Of a DNA stretch of 28,075 bases, positions 13,731-21,912 are shown piece by piece. The DNA is from a virus. The stretch is from the IMG/VR virus record IMGVR_UViG_3300035523_000143, positions 1-28,075 of that record, one strand, 5' to 3'. The translations under genes were made by a program, and so were the position numbers. The notes below the pieces were generated by a model. That model worked only from the letters and a program-made list of their open reading frames with translations, was not told where the DNA came from and ran no database searches. Every line of letters begins with the position of its first letter. Positions within the stretch are counted from its first letter, which is position 1.

Positions 13731-14241
13731 TCTCGCGCTTGACCAAGCACTCTCTGTAGTCCAGGATCTCGCCGGGCGAAAGGCGAACGCTTTTGTTCGC
13801 CGCTGCGGGCTGGGCGCCGATGAGCGGGAGGATGTCCAGAGCCAGCTTGCCCTGACCTTCCTGGTTCGCTGGCCCAAGTTCGACGGCGACAAGGCGTCGG
13901 TCCGGACGTTTGCTTCCAGGGTGATGGATAAGGAGCTGACGTCCATCCTGCGATACCGCCTGGCGGAAGGGCGGCGGCCGCAAGATCTGCCCACGCGGGA
14001 TCCGGGCCCGAACCCCGCATACATTCGACACTTCCGCATCGACCATGAACGCGTGCTGGCACCGTTGCCGGCCCCAATCCAGGCAACTGCTGTTGCTCTT
14101 TCGATGGCGTCGACCGTCGAAGCCGCGGAGGCGCTCGGTTGTTCCCGGCAGATGATCAGCCGGCGGAAGCAGCAGATCCGCGAAGCGTTCCTTTCCGCCG
14201 GCATCGGACCCAACTACTTCATGGCGGGGGGCACGCGATGA
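13723..14241 (+). CDS. Phage-encoded sigma-70-like factor
   Basis: Protein of 172 aa resembling small sigma-70 family members. Residues about 22-75 resemble region 2 (CGLGADEREDVQSQLALTFLVRWPKFDGDKASVRTFASRVMDKELTSILRYRLAEGR), with the DEREDVxQ-like segment and the aromatic FxxRVMxxEL helix. A C-terminal helix-turn-helix (TVEAAEALGCSRQMISRRKQQIREAFLSAGI) fits region 4. It would bind core RNA polymerase and direct phage promoters. GTG 13723 follows GGGAGG by 5 bases and overlaps the upstream gene. The stop overlaps the next ATG (ATGA). The longer open frame upstream is a shadow of the preceding gene. Confidence 0.75.
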   Translation: MVDLALDQALSVVQDLAGRKANAFVRRCGLGADEREDVQSQLALTFLVRWPKFDGDKASVRTFASRVMDKELTSILRYRLAEGRRPQDLPTRDPGPNPAYIRHFRIDHERVLAPLPAPIQATAVALSMASTVEAAEALGCSRQMISRRKQQIREAFLSAGIGPNYFMAGGTR

Positions 14242-15248
14242 GTTGCCCTCTCCTGACCTCCACCTACTCCATGTGGTCGCTGTTCCGGAATTGTCGGAAG
14301 GCGTGCGAGTACCGCTACCAGATCGGCCTGGTTCCCCGTGACAAGGACCCGAATCTTAATTTCGGCTCGCTGATGCACGAGTGCCTGCAAATCTGGCACG
14401 GGACCGACGACATCACCGCTGTCCTCGCTTTCATCGACCGGGCTTGTGCGGCCAGAGTTTCTGACGATGGTGTCCGCCGGGACTGGCATCTCGCCAGGGC
14501 GATGATGACGGGCTACGCCGCGCGATACCCGCAGGAAGAGTTCACGGTGGTGGCGCTCGAGAAGAACTTCGAGGGCCCAATCGTCAACCCCGACACCGGC
14601 GCCGCTTCCCGAAGCTTCGTGCTTGCCGGCAAGGTCGACGGCATCGTTCGAGTTGGCGAGGACCACTACATCCTCGAACACAAGACCGCCGCGACGATTG
14701 ACGCGGATTACCTGGAGCGGCTCTGGACGGATTTCCAGATCGCCATCTACTCCTTTTACGTCGAGCAGGCGCTTGGTATCCCGATCACCGGCGTCATCTA
14801 CAACGTTCTGGGCAAGGCGCGGCTTCAGCAGAGCAAGGGCGAAACCGAGGAGGAGTACCAGACCCGGCGCGCCGAGCTGCTTGAGAAGTCGAAGACGGGC
14901 AAGACCACGGCTAAGCGCAAGCTCCCGGAGTCGGATGAAGAATTCCAGGAGCGGCTGGCCGCGAAGTACCTCGATCCGGAGATGTTCCACCGCGAGATGC
15001 TCTATCTGTCGCGGGACCGTTTCGACGTATTGCGGGCGGAGCTCTGGGAACTCACGCAGGCGTTCCTAGATGCTCGTAGGCGGAAGGTCTTCTACCAGAA
15101 CACCGCATTCTGCTTCCACCACAACCGGCCCTGCGCATACTTCCCCATCTGCCGCTCTAACGGCAATCCGAACGTGATCGAGAACTTCTACACCATTGCC
15201 GCGCCGCACGAAGAACTCCGCGCGCCGGCCACTGACCCCGTTTTCTGA
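14238..15248 (+). CDS. PD-(D/E)XK nuclease, Cas4/RecB-type with predicted Fe-S cluster
   Basis: Nuclease of 336 aa. The RecB/Cas4 motif set is complete: MHECLQ (His48), GKVDGI (Asp134), ILEHKT (Glu147, Lys149) and QIAIYSFY (Gln167, Tyr171). Cysteines near the start (Cys19 or Cys23) and Cys292, Cys299 and Cys305 near the end have the one-plus-three arrangement that holds a 4Fe-4S cluster in Cas4, AddB and Dna2. It is probably a 5'-3' exonuclease for recombination, paired with the Sak4-like ATPase next to it. The start overlaps the sigma gene stop (ATGA). No CRISPR genes or arrays are nearby, so a CRISPR role is unlikely here. Confidence 0.85.
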   Translation: MSCPLLTSTYSMWSLFRNCRKACEYRYQIGLVPRDKDPNLNFGSLMHECLQIWHGTDDITAVLAFIDRACAARVSDDGVRRDWHLARAMMTGYAARYPQEEFTVVALEKNFEGPIVNPDTGAASRSFVLAGKVDGIVRVGEDHYILEHKTAATIDADYLERLWTDFQIAIYSFYVEQALGIPITGVIYNVLGKARLQQSKGETEEEYQTRRAELLEKSKTGKTTAKRKLPESDEEFQERLAAKYLDPEMFHREMLYLSRDRFDVLRAELWELTQAFLDARRRKVFYQNTAFCFHHNRPCAYFPICRSNGNPNVIENFYTIAAPHEELRAPATDPVF

Positions 15249-15259
15249 AAGGACAGACG

Positions 15260-16027
15260 ATGCCACTACTCCCAACAACCAAAACCCCCTCAAAGAACAG
15301 CCTGGCTGACCTGACCGTGCTGGTCTACGGCCAGACCAAGATCGGCAAAACGACACTGTGCTCTCAGGCGGATGGCGCCTTGTTTCTGGCCACCGAGCCT
15401 GGGCTGAACGCGCTGGACGTGTACCAGGCACCCATCCTCAATTGGGACGATCTGCTCAACGCCTGCGCCGAGATCAGCGAAGGGAACCATCCCTTCAAAA
15501 CGGTGATCATCGACACGATCGACAACGCCTACAAGTTCTGCACGGACTATGTGCTGAAGAAGTTCAAGATCGAGCACGAGTCCGACCTCGGCTATGGCAA
15601 GGGTTACGCCCTCATCAACAACGAATTCCAGCGGGTGCTGACGAAGCTCGCTTTCCTGCCCTGCGGTCTGTTCCTGATCTCCCACGCGAAGGAGATGGAG
15701 ATGGACTCGCGGACCGGCAAGTACACGCGCGTGGTCCCGACGCTGCCGGACAAGGCCCGCAAGATCGTCCTGGGCATGGCCGACATGGTGCTGTTCTGCG
15801 ATCTGGAGGTCCAGGCTGGCGGCGATGGCGAGCCGCGCGCGCGGCGTGTGATCCGCACCAAGCCGAGCCTGTACTACGAGGCAGGCGACCGCACGGGGCG
15901 GTTGCCGGAGACGCTCGACCTCGACTTTTCCAGTTTCCTCGAAGCCTTCAACGCGGCAACCGCCGCGAAGTCCGCAGCCAAGCCGGTCCCCGCGGGCAAG
16001 CCCGCTCCGGCGGCGGCCAGCAAGTAG
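15260..16027 (+). CDS. Sak4-like RecA-fold ATPase (AAA_24)
   Basis: Phage nucleotide-binding protein (255 aa) with Walker A GQTKIGKTT (24-32) and Walker B TVIIDTID (81-88), then QRVLTKLAFLPCGLFLISHAKEME, typical of the AAA_24 / Sak4 group. Members of this group act in single-strand annealing or replication with a nearby SSB. The tail from about 225 is rich in Ala, Pro and Lys. AAAGGA lies before the ATG. The gene sits between the Cas4-type nuclease and the DUF669 protein, an arrangement common in phage recombination modules. Confidence 0.88.
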   Translation: MPLLPTTKTPSKNSLADLTVLVYGQTKIGKTTLCSQADGALFLATEPGLNALDVYQAPILNWDDLLNACAEISEGNHPFKTVIIDTIDNAYKFCTDYVLKKFKIEHESDLGYGKGYALINNEFQRVLTKLAFLPCGLFLISHAKEMEMDSRTGKYTRVVPTLPDKARKIVLGMADMVLFCDLEVQAGGDGEPRARRVIRTKPSLYYEAGDRTGRLPETLDLDFSSFLEAFNAATAAKSAAKPVPAGKPAPAAASK

Positions 16028-16054
16028 TCAATCCGAACAACAAGGAGAACACCC

Positions 16055-16510
16055 ATGGGTAAGCAATCGATCGATTTGGCGCAGTTCGACGACGGTTTCC
16101 AGAACGAAGCAACCGAAGAACGGGGCGACTTTGAAAGCGTCCCGGATGGCAAGTATCAGGTGGCCGTCGAGAAGGTGGAGTTGACCCAGGCCTCGACCGG
16201 CAACCCGATGCTGAAGTGGACGCTGCGCATCCTGGCGCCGCGCTTTGCCAATCGGTTCCTGTGGCGCAATAGTGTCTTCACCCACAACACGCTCAAGTAC
16301 GTCAAGACCGACCTGCATATGTGCGGACTCGACCTCGAAAAGCTGTCGGAGTTGCCGAAGCACCTGGACAGATTGCTCGACGTGAAGTTGGAGGTCACCA
16401 AGAAGACCAAAGGCGACAACGAGAATCTCTACTTCAACCGCCGCATCGAGACCGCCGCCAGTGCGAATCGCTACCAGCGGGAGGCGGGAGATGCCCTCGT
16501 TCCGTTCTGA
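16055..16510 (+). CDS. DUF669 protein (SSB-like)
   Basis: Protein of 151 aa matching DUF669: IDLAQFDDGFQ, then VPDGKYQVAVEKVELTQASTGNPMLKWTLRIL (about 28-60), and LxDVKLEVTKKTKGDNENLYFNRRI. Members are small, probably OB-fold-containing phage proteins encoded next to a Sak4-like ATPase, suspected to bind single-stranded DNA. AAGGAG lies just before the ATG. The stop lies 20 bases inside the next gene. Confidence 0.88.
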   Translation: MGKQSIDLAQFDDGFQNEATEERGDFESVPDGKYQVAVEKVELTQASTGNPMLKWTLRILAPRFANRFLWRNSVFTHNTLKYVKTDLHMCGLDLEKLSELPKHLDRLLDVKLEVTKKTKGDNENLYFNRRIETAASANRYQREAGDALVPF

Positions 16511-16961
16511 CTCCGCGCCGGTGACCATTATCGTCGATACGCGGGAGCAGGAGCCCTACGGATTCAATCCCCAGCTGGTGACATCGGTGCGCCGGGCATT
16601 GCCGGCTGGGGACTACTCCGTGGCGGGATTGGAGCAGACGGTTGCCGTGGAGCGCAAGACCCTCGACGACTTCGTCGGAACCGTCATCCGGGCGCGTGGA
16701 CGGTTCTATCGCGAACTCCGCCGTCTCGGGGGCTACGCGCGGGCGTGCGTCGTCGTCGAGGCGGACCTGGCGGATGTGCTTGCCGGGCGCTATCGCGGCG
16801 ACGCGCACCCCCAGTCGGTTCTCGGCAGTGCGCTGTCGATTGCAGTCGACTTCGGCATTCCGGTCTTCTTCTGCTCCAACCGGCAAATCGCCTGCCGGTT
16901 CGTTGAGGGCTACCTGTTGCGCGCCGCAGACAGGAGGACGCATTGGCAAAACCTGCCGTGA
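16491..16961 (+). CDS. ERCC4-domain nuclease
   Basis: Nuclease of 156 aa with the XPF/ERCC4 signature: VDTREQEPY (Asp, Arg, Glu around 15-21), LPAGDYSVAGLE and VAVERKTLDDF (ERKxxxD motif, about 53-61), followed by LRRLGGYARACVVVEADL. The ERCC4 fold cuts branched or flap DNA, so it would resolve phage recombination or replication intermediates. GGGAGG lies 6 bases before ATG 16491. Overlaps with both neighbours (20 and 19 bases) indicate translational coupling. Confidence 0.9.
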   Translation: MPSFRSDSAPVTIIVDTREQEPYGFNPQLVTSVRRALPAGDYSVAGLEQTVAVERKTLDDFVGTVIRARGRFYRELRRLGGYARACVVVEADLADVLAGRYRGDAHPQSVLGSALSIAVDFGIPVFFCSNRQIACRFVEGYLLRAADRRTHWQNLP

Positions 16962-19135
16962 ATCAGGAATCATCGACAGTTCGTGGCGTCGTTCAGGCGA
17001 TCTTCCACGCCGGGGCCAACTTCTCCGCTGGACGGCTCCGGACTGACGACGGGGAGTCCGTCCGCTTCGCCGGAAAGGTGTTTGTTCGGGAGAACGATCC
17101 CGTCTCACTCCGCGGGCGATGGGAGGATCATCCGAAGTACGGTCGGCAGTTCTCGGTTGACTGGCTGGACGCGCAGGTTGAACTTGATCCAGCCGGCCTC
17201 GCCAACTACTTGGCGAATCATCCCGACATCACGGGAATCGGGCCAGTAAAGGCCAAACTCATCGCGGATGCCTTCGGCCGCAAGTTCGACGAGATAATCC
17301 GCCACACCCCGAGGGCAGTGGCGACCGTCGCGAAGGTCCCCATGGATGCGGTTCAGAACCTCCAGAGGATCTGGATCGAGACCAGCGGTGTGAACGCCGC
17401 CATGACCTACCTCGCGTCGTATGGACTGACTCACTTTCAGGTCACCACGCTGGTGGAGAAGTTCGAGAACCACGTGGTGCCCATGCTGCAGGAGGATCCT
17501 TACATCCTAATCAGTGAGGTGCCGGGCTTCGGCTTCAAGCGGGTCGACAAGATCGCCCGCCGTCTGGGCACGCCAAAGGAACTCCCTTCACGGCTGCAGG
17601 CAGGGATCCGATTCACAATCCAGTCTGCGCTGGACGATGGGGACTGCTGGGTCGAGTACGAGGATCTGCTCGATAGAGCCAACGCGCTGCTGGTGCTGGA
17701 CAACCTCGACAGCCGGGAACTCATCGAGCGTCAACTTGAGGTTCTGATCGGCGCGAAGCAACTTGTGTGCTGCCCGTATGACCGACTAGTTGTGGCGGAT
17801 CCGATGATCCACGAGATGGAGGAGTTCCTTGCCGGCGTGTTCCGCAAGGCGTGGGCGCGGAATCCCAACGGAACAGATGTTATCCCCGGGCATGTCTACT
17901 TCAACGGACCCCTGAACGAAGATCAGCGGGCCGCCGCCACGAACGCATTCAAGTTCTCTATCTCACTCATGACCGGCGGCGCGGGCAGTGGCAAGACGTT
18001 TACGATCGACTCTCTAATCGCCGCGTGCGAGGACCTGGGACTCAGCTACGAATTGGCGGCGCCAACCGGCAAGGCGGCGAAGCGCCTCGAGCAATCGGTG
18101 AAGCGACCAGCAAAGACCGTGCACCGGCTTCTGGTTTTCAACGGCCACACGTTCGCGAAGGGCCCCGACGACAAGCTCGAAGCGGATTTCCTTGTTGTCG
18201 ACGAAGTATCGATGGTGGATGTCCCCCTGATGTACCGCCTGTTTCGGGCGCTCGATCTGAACCGTACCGCCGTGCTGCTCGTCGGCGACCACAACCAGTT
18301 GCCGCCGGTTGGGCCGGGCAACGTGCTTCGGGACCTCGTCCAGTCCAACGCCATTCCCACCACTGTTCTGAGGAAGATCATCCGGCAAGCCGGTGTCCTG
18401 AAGGAAAACTCCACCGCAATCCTCGACGGTGAAGTCCGGCCCACCTGTGACGAGAAGGTCGACGGCTACCGCCCGTGGTACGTCGTCAACAACTTCACGG
18501 ACCGTGAGCACGTGCGGTTATTCCTGGAGAAGTTGTTCCACGAAGTGCTCGCCGAACGCCTTGGCTTTGACCTGCTCCAGGATGTGCAGGTGTTGACGCC
18601 CATCCACAAAGGGCCTCTCGGCACTGTCGAGATCAACATCATCCTGCAGCGGCTAATCCAGAAGAAGCTCTTCGGCGTCGACGCGCCCGACGTGGAACCC
18701 GGGCGGCGGCCGGAGTTTCTGCCTGGCGACAAGGTGATCCAGACCAAGAACGACTACGACCTCGGCGTGATGAACGGCGCAGTCGGGTACATCGTAGCGA
18801 ACCACCCCAAAGACGGCATGACGGTAGATTTCGAAGGCCATCTGGTCGAGATCCCGAGGGACAGCGCCAAGGAGTACAACATTCAGCTCGCCTACGCGAC
18901 CTCGATCCACAAGATGCAAGGCTCCGAGTTTCCGTGCGCCATCGTGATCACGCACAAGTCGCACTCCTTCATGCACCACCGGAATTTGCTCTACACGGCG
19001 GTGACGCGGGCACAGAAGTCGGTCATCATGCTCGGCGACCACTGGGGCATTGAGAACTGCGCGAAGAAGCAGCAGGTCGACAAACGGAACACGTTCCTTT
19101 CTTTCCTTCTGCACGACGCGCGGAGGCAGGAATGA
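16943..19135 (+). CDS. RecD2-like SF1B DNA helicase
   Basis: Helicase of 730 aa. The N-terminal part has an OB-like region and helix-hairpin-helix repeats (ITGIGPVKAKLIADAFG, PGFGFKRVDKIARRLG) as in RecD2. The motor has Walker A GGAGSGKT (345-352), APTGKAAKRL (373-382), DEVSMVD (420-426), GDHNQLPPVGPG (448-459), then YATSIHKMQGSEF and YTAVTRAQK near the C-terminus (UvrD_C_2). It is a 5'-3' helicase with no RecBC partner here. The start is TTG 16943 with AGGAGG 5 bases upstream. No ATG or GTG fits as well. It overlaps the ERCC4 gene by 19 bases and the primase gene by 4. Confidence 0.93.
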   Translation: MAKPAVNQESSTVRGVVQAIFHAGANFSAGRLRTDDGESVRFAGKVFVRENDPVSLRGRWEDHPKYGRQFSVDWLDAQVELDPAGLANYLANHPDITGIGPVKAKLIADAFGRKFDEIIRHTPRAVATVAKVPMDAVQNLQRIWIETSGVNAAMTYLASYGLTHFQVTTLVEKFENHVVPMLQEDPYILISEVPGFGFKRVDKIARRLGTPKELPSRLQAGIRFTIQSALDDGDCWVEYEDLLDRANALLVLDNLDSRELIERQLEVLIGAKQLVCCPYDRLVVADPMIHEMEEFLAGVFRKAWARNPNGTDVIPGHVYFNGPLNEDQRAAATNAFKFSISLMTGGAGSGKTFTIDSLIAACEDLGLSYELAAPTGKAAKRLEQSVKRPAKTVHRLLVFNGHTFAKGPDDKLEADFLVVDEVSMVDVPLMYRLFRALDLNRTAVLLVGDHNQLPPVGPGNVLRDLVQSNAIPTTVLRKIIRQAGVLKENSTAILDGEVRPTCDEKVDGYRPWYVVNNFTDREHVRLFLEKLFHEVLAERLGFDLLQDVQVLTPIHKGPLGTVEINIILQRLIQKKLFGVDAPDVEPGRRPEFLPGDKVIQTKNDYDLGVMNGAVGYIVANHPKDGMTVDFEGHLVEIPRDSAKEYNIQLAYATSIHKMQGSEFPCAIVITHKSHSFMHHRNLLYTAVTRAQKSVIMLGDHWGIENCAKKQQVDKRNTFLSFLLHDARRQE

Positions 19136-21579
19136 AGGCTGCGGATTTCAATTCCTCCGAGGTCGCGAGCTATTACCGGACTCGATTCCCGGACCTGAAG
19201 CAGGCGGGACCGGAGTGGCGCGGGCCATGCCCCGTTCATCAAGGTGACGACGCGAACTTCGCGGTGAACCCTGAGAACGGGCTGGCCTACTGCCACTCGC
19301 AGTGTGGCCGGGGCTGGAGCATCCTGCAGCTGGAACAGGAGGTATCCGGGCGCCCCTGGAAAGAGTGCCGTCAGGAGATCAACTCCATCGTGGGGCGGCC
19401 GATCCGCGGGCCAGCGAAGTTGAGAGAGGTCGCCACCTACGACTACACCGATGCAACCGGTGAGTTCCTGTTCCAGGTCGTGCGATACGAGCCGAAGACT
19501 TTTCGCCAGCGGCGGCGTGTCGTCAAGATGGACGGAACCAGTGCCGGGATCTCTTGGGAATACAACATCAAGGGCATCAGCCGGGTGTTGTATCGCTTGC
19601 CCAAGGTGGCGGCCGCCGACCAGGTGCTGGTCGTCGAGGGTGAGAAGGATGTCGAGAGCCTGGAGCAGCTCGGGTTCGTCGCTACCTGCAATCCGGGAGG
19701 GGCATGCAACCACGCTGGCAAGTGGCTCAAGAACTACACGGAGAGCCTTGAGGGCAAGCGCGTTGCCATCCTTCCGGACAATGACACGCCCGGGCAGAAG
19801 CACGCCGATATCGTCGTCCAGGCAATCCGCCATCGCGTCAAAGAACTGCGGATCGTACGAGTCCCTGTCGGCAAGGACGCGTCAGATTGGATTGCAGGCG
19901 GCGGCACGCGGGAAGCAATCGGAGAGGCGATCTTGCAGGCCGCAGTCATCGCCGGCTGGGAAGTAGCGAATGACGGCAGCACCGCGAGCACGCCGCCGGG
20001 ATCGAGTCCAAGTCCGGCAGTGCCGGCCATCCCTCAGGTCCAGGTCAACGATCGCCCGTTTCGAACAATTTGCCAGGACGGGTTCGACGCGCTGAAATCA
20101 TCCAATACCCCACCGCAGCTATTCGTCCGTGCCTGCCGCATCGCGTGCATTGAAGCCACCGAACTGGGGCGGCCCTTCATCGCCGACTGTGACGAGACAA
20201 AGCTTCGCCATTATCTGGCACAGGCTGCCGATTTCTATGAACTGTCCGCACGCGGTGTCCGCAAAGAGGTCCCTCCTCCGTTGGACGTCGCCAAGAACAT
20301 CCAGGCACGGAACCCCGCCAGTTGGGGATTCCCTGTGCTCGAGGCCGTCGTTGAAGCGCCAACGCTGCGTCCTGACGGCACGGTACTCGCGCAGCCCGGA
20401 TACGATGCGGCCAGCCGCTTGTATCTCGTGCCGTCCCCCGGGCTGGAGGACATCGACGTACCCGAGCAACCCTGCAGGGACCACGTGGAAGTCGCCCTCG
20501 ACGTCATCCGCGACGCCATCGGCGACTTTCCCTTCGTCGATCAATCGAGCTATGCAAACGCCGTCGGCGCGATGGTGACGTCGGTCTGCCGCCACATCAT
20601 CAGTGGGCCCGTACCGCTGGCTCTGTTCGACGCGACGACCCAGGGGACGGGCAAGACGCTGCTGGCCGAGGTGATCGCCATTATCCTGACCGGGCGCGCC
20701 GCGGAGCTGAGTTCGGCCCCGAACGATCCCGAGGAGTGGCGCAAGCAACTCACCAGCATCCTGATCGAGGCGCCGCCACTGGTGATCCTCGACAACGTGA
20801 CCACAACCCTGGATTCGGGCGACCTGGCCAAGGTGATCACTGGCGAAATGCATCGGGATCGCGTGCTCGGCAAGTCGCAGACCGTCTCCGTGCCAGTGCG
20901 ATGCTCCTGGATCGCCACTGGCAACAACCTGCAACTCGGCGGTGATATGGCCCGGCGGTGCTACTGGATTCGGATGGACGCCGGCTGCTCCGATCCCTTC
21001 CGGCGCACTGGATTCAAGCACGATCGTCTGAAGGATTACCTCCTCGAACACCGGCGGGATCTGCTCATCGCCATGCTGACGCTGGCGCGGGCATGGTTTG
21101 CAGCGGGACAGCCCAAGTCCGCCGTTCCACCCGTCGGCAGTTTCGAGCGATGGACCGAGGTGGTTGCCGGCATCCTCGAATACGCCAGGGTCGAAGGCTT
21201 CCTGGCCAACAGCGAACGGCTGTTTGAGCAATCCGATATTGAACGAACCGACTGGGAGACCTTCCTCGAGGCAATCGAGGATGCGTTCCAGGGGGCGGCC
21301 TTCACCATCGCCGAGCTTTGGGAACGGCTCAACGAGAAAACCTACGAGGAACTGGTCCGGCAGTCCGTCATCACGGACCGCGCCGAGGAACTGCGCAACG
21401 CGCTTCCCATCGACTTGACCCGCTGGATGGATCGCGAGGGGCAGTTCAAGCAGCGGCTCGGCGTTGCCTTCAACTCGCGCCGGGGACGTCGGTTTGGAAA
21501 ACGTCAGATGCGCGTCGAGCGGTCCAGTGGGGATGCCCACGGGAAGGTCGCGCGATGGAAAGTGGTGGCCGATGCGTAG
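19132..21579 (+). CDS. CHC2-TOPRIM primase fused to an ATPase/helicase
   Basis: Protein of 815 aa that should open the origin and make primers. It has a CHC2-type zinc finger (Cys33-x2-His36 ... Cys54-x3-Cys58), then a TOPRIM domain with EGEKD (169-173), DND (216-218) and DASDW. A Pro/Ser-rich linker lies around 283-305. A P-loop domain follows with ATTQGTGKT (501-509), ILDNVTTTLDSG, and a sensor-like segment SWIATGNNLQLGGDMARRCYWIRMD, as in phage D5-like or plasmid DnaB-independent helicases. ATG 19132 overlaps the RecD2 stop (ATGA). The C-terminus is basic. No DNA polymerase gene is nearby, so a host polymerase is presumably used. Confidence 0.9.
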   Translation: MKAADFNSSEVASYYRTRFPDLKQAGPEWRGPCPVHQGDDANFAVNPENGLAYCHSQCGRGWSILQLEQEVSGRPWKECRQEINSIVGRPIRGPAKLREVATYDYTDATGEFLFQVVRYEPKTFRQRRRVVKMDGTSAGISWEYNIKGISRVLYRLPKVAAADQVLVVEGEKDVESLEQLGFVATCNPGGACNHAGKWLKNYTESLEGKRVAILPDNDTPGQKHADIVVQAIRHRVKELRIVRVPVGKDASDWIAGGGTREAIGEAILQAAVIAGWEVANDGSTASTPPGSSPSPAVPAIPQVQVNDRPFRTICQDGFDALKSSNTPPQLFVRACRIACIEATELGRPFIADCDETKLRHYLAQAADFYELSARGVRKEVPPPLDVAKNIQARNPASWGFPVLEAVVEAPTLRPDGTVLAQPGYDAASRLYLVPSPGLEDIDVPEQPCRDHVEVALDVIRDAIGDFPFVDQSSYANAVGAMVTSVCRHIISGPVPLALFDATTQGTGKTLLAEVIAIILTGRAAELSSAPNDPEEWRKQLTSILIEAPPLVILDNVTTTLDSGDLAKVITGEMHRDRVLGKSQTVSVPVRCSWIATGNNLQLGGDMARRCYWIRMDAGCSDPFRRTGFKHDRLKDYLLEHRRDLLIAMLTLARAWFAAGQPKSAVPPVGSFERWTEVVAGILEYARVEGFLANSERLFEQSDIERTDWETFLEAIEDAFQGAAFTIAELWERLNEKTYEELVRQSVITDRAEELRNALPIDLTRWMDREGQFKQRLGVAFNSRRGRRFGKRQMRVERSSGDAHGKVARWKVVADA

Positions 21580-21584
21580 CCTGA

Positions 21585-21890
21585 GTCCCCGCCGGTCCCC
21601 GCACTTTTGCGGGGACTCCGGAATCGAGTCCCCGCAGGTTAAGTGTTTGGTGCTGATGCGGTTACGGAGTTTTGCGGGGACTTGCGGGGACTCTTTTCTC
21701 CCCTCGCGCATATGGGAATTACACCCATCACATTGTGCATCGCGCGTGTTACGCGCACAGACGTATAGGCGGGCACCCTATAAAGGTCCCCGCAAGTCCC
21801 CGCAAGTAGCGGTAACCCAATGATCCAGATGACGTTAGCTTGCGGGGACTCGTCGAAATCAGTCCCCGCAGAGTCCCCGCAAGTCCCCGC
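21585..21890. repeat. Array of twelve GTCCCCGC copies on both strands (candidate origin/iterons)
   Basis: The octamer GTCCCCGC occurs on the plus strand at 21585, 21595, 21628, 21786, 21796, 21862, 21873 and 21883, and on the minus strand at 21609, 21674, 21684 and 21842 (left-end positions). Several copies are exactly 10 bp apart; the fuller unit is AGTCCCCGCA. They flank a central part (21692-21785) with palindromic pieces and less GC. The array follows the primase/helicase gene and overlaps no certain coding sequence. Iteron-like spacing beside a replication protein gene suggests an origin; an operator cluster is the alternative. Confidence 0.8.
21595..21616. terminator. Perfect 9-bp inverted repeat with 4-base loop
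   Basis: Two opposed repeat copies form a perfect hairpin: stem GTCCCCGCA, loop CTTT, stem TGCGGGGAC. It lies 15 bases after the primase/helicase stop. There is no T tract after it, so it is a weak candidate as an intrinsic terminator. It may instead be part of the repeat array's protein-binding layout. Confidence 0.35.
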
Positions 21891-21912
21891 AGATTGTAGG
21901 GCTCTTGGGACA

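Noticed and set aside
14238-15248. Cas4 of a CRISPR system
   Set aside because: The nuclease shares motifs with Cas4, but the neighbours are phage recombination genes and no array or other cas gene is present.
20119-21711. Long minus-strand open frame of 530 codons
   Set aside because: Antisense shadow of the primase/helicase; high GC creates long antisense frames. Its protein has no family pattern.
21585-21890. CRISPR-like array
   Set aside because: The unit is only 8-10 bp, occurs on both strands and lacks regular 30-40 bp spacers; no cas1/cas2 genes are nearby.
21820-21912. Coding part of the following gene
   Set aside because: The residues are a direct translation of the GTCCCCGC repeats; starts at 21913 or 21919 keep the repeats non-coding.
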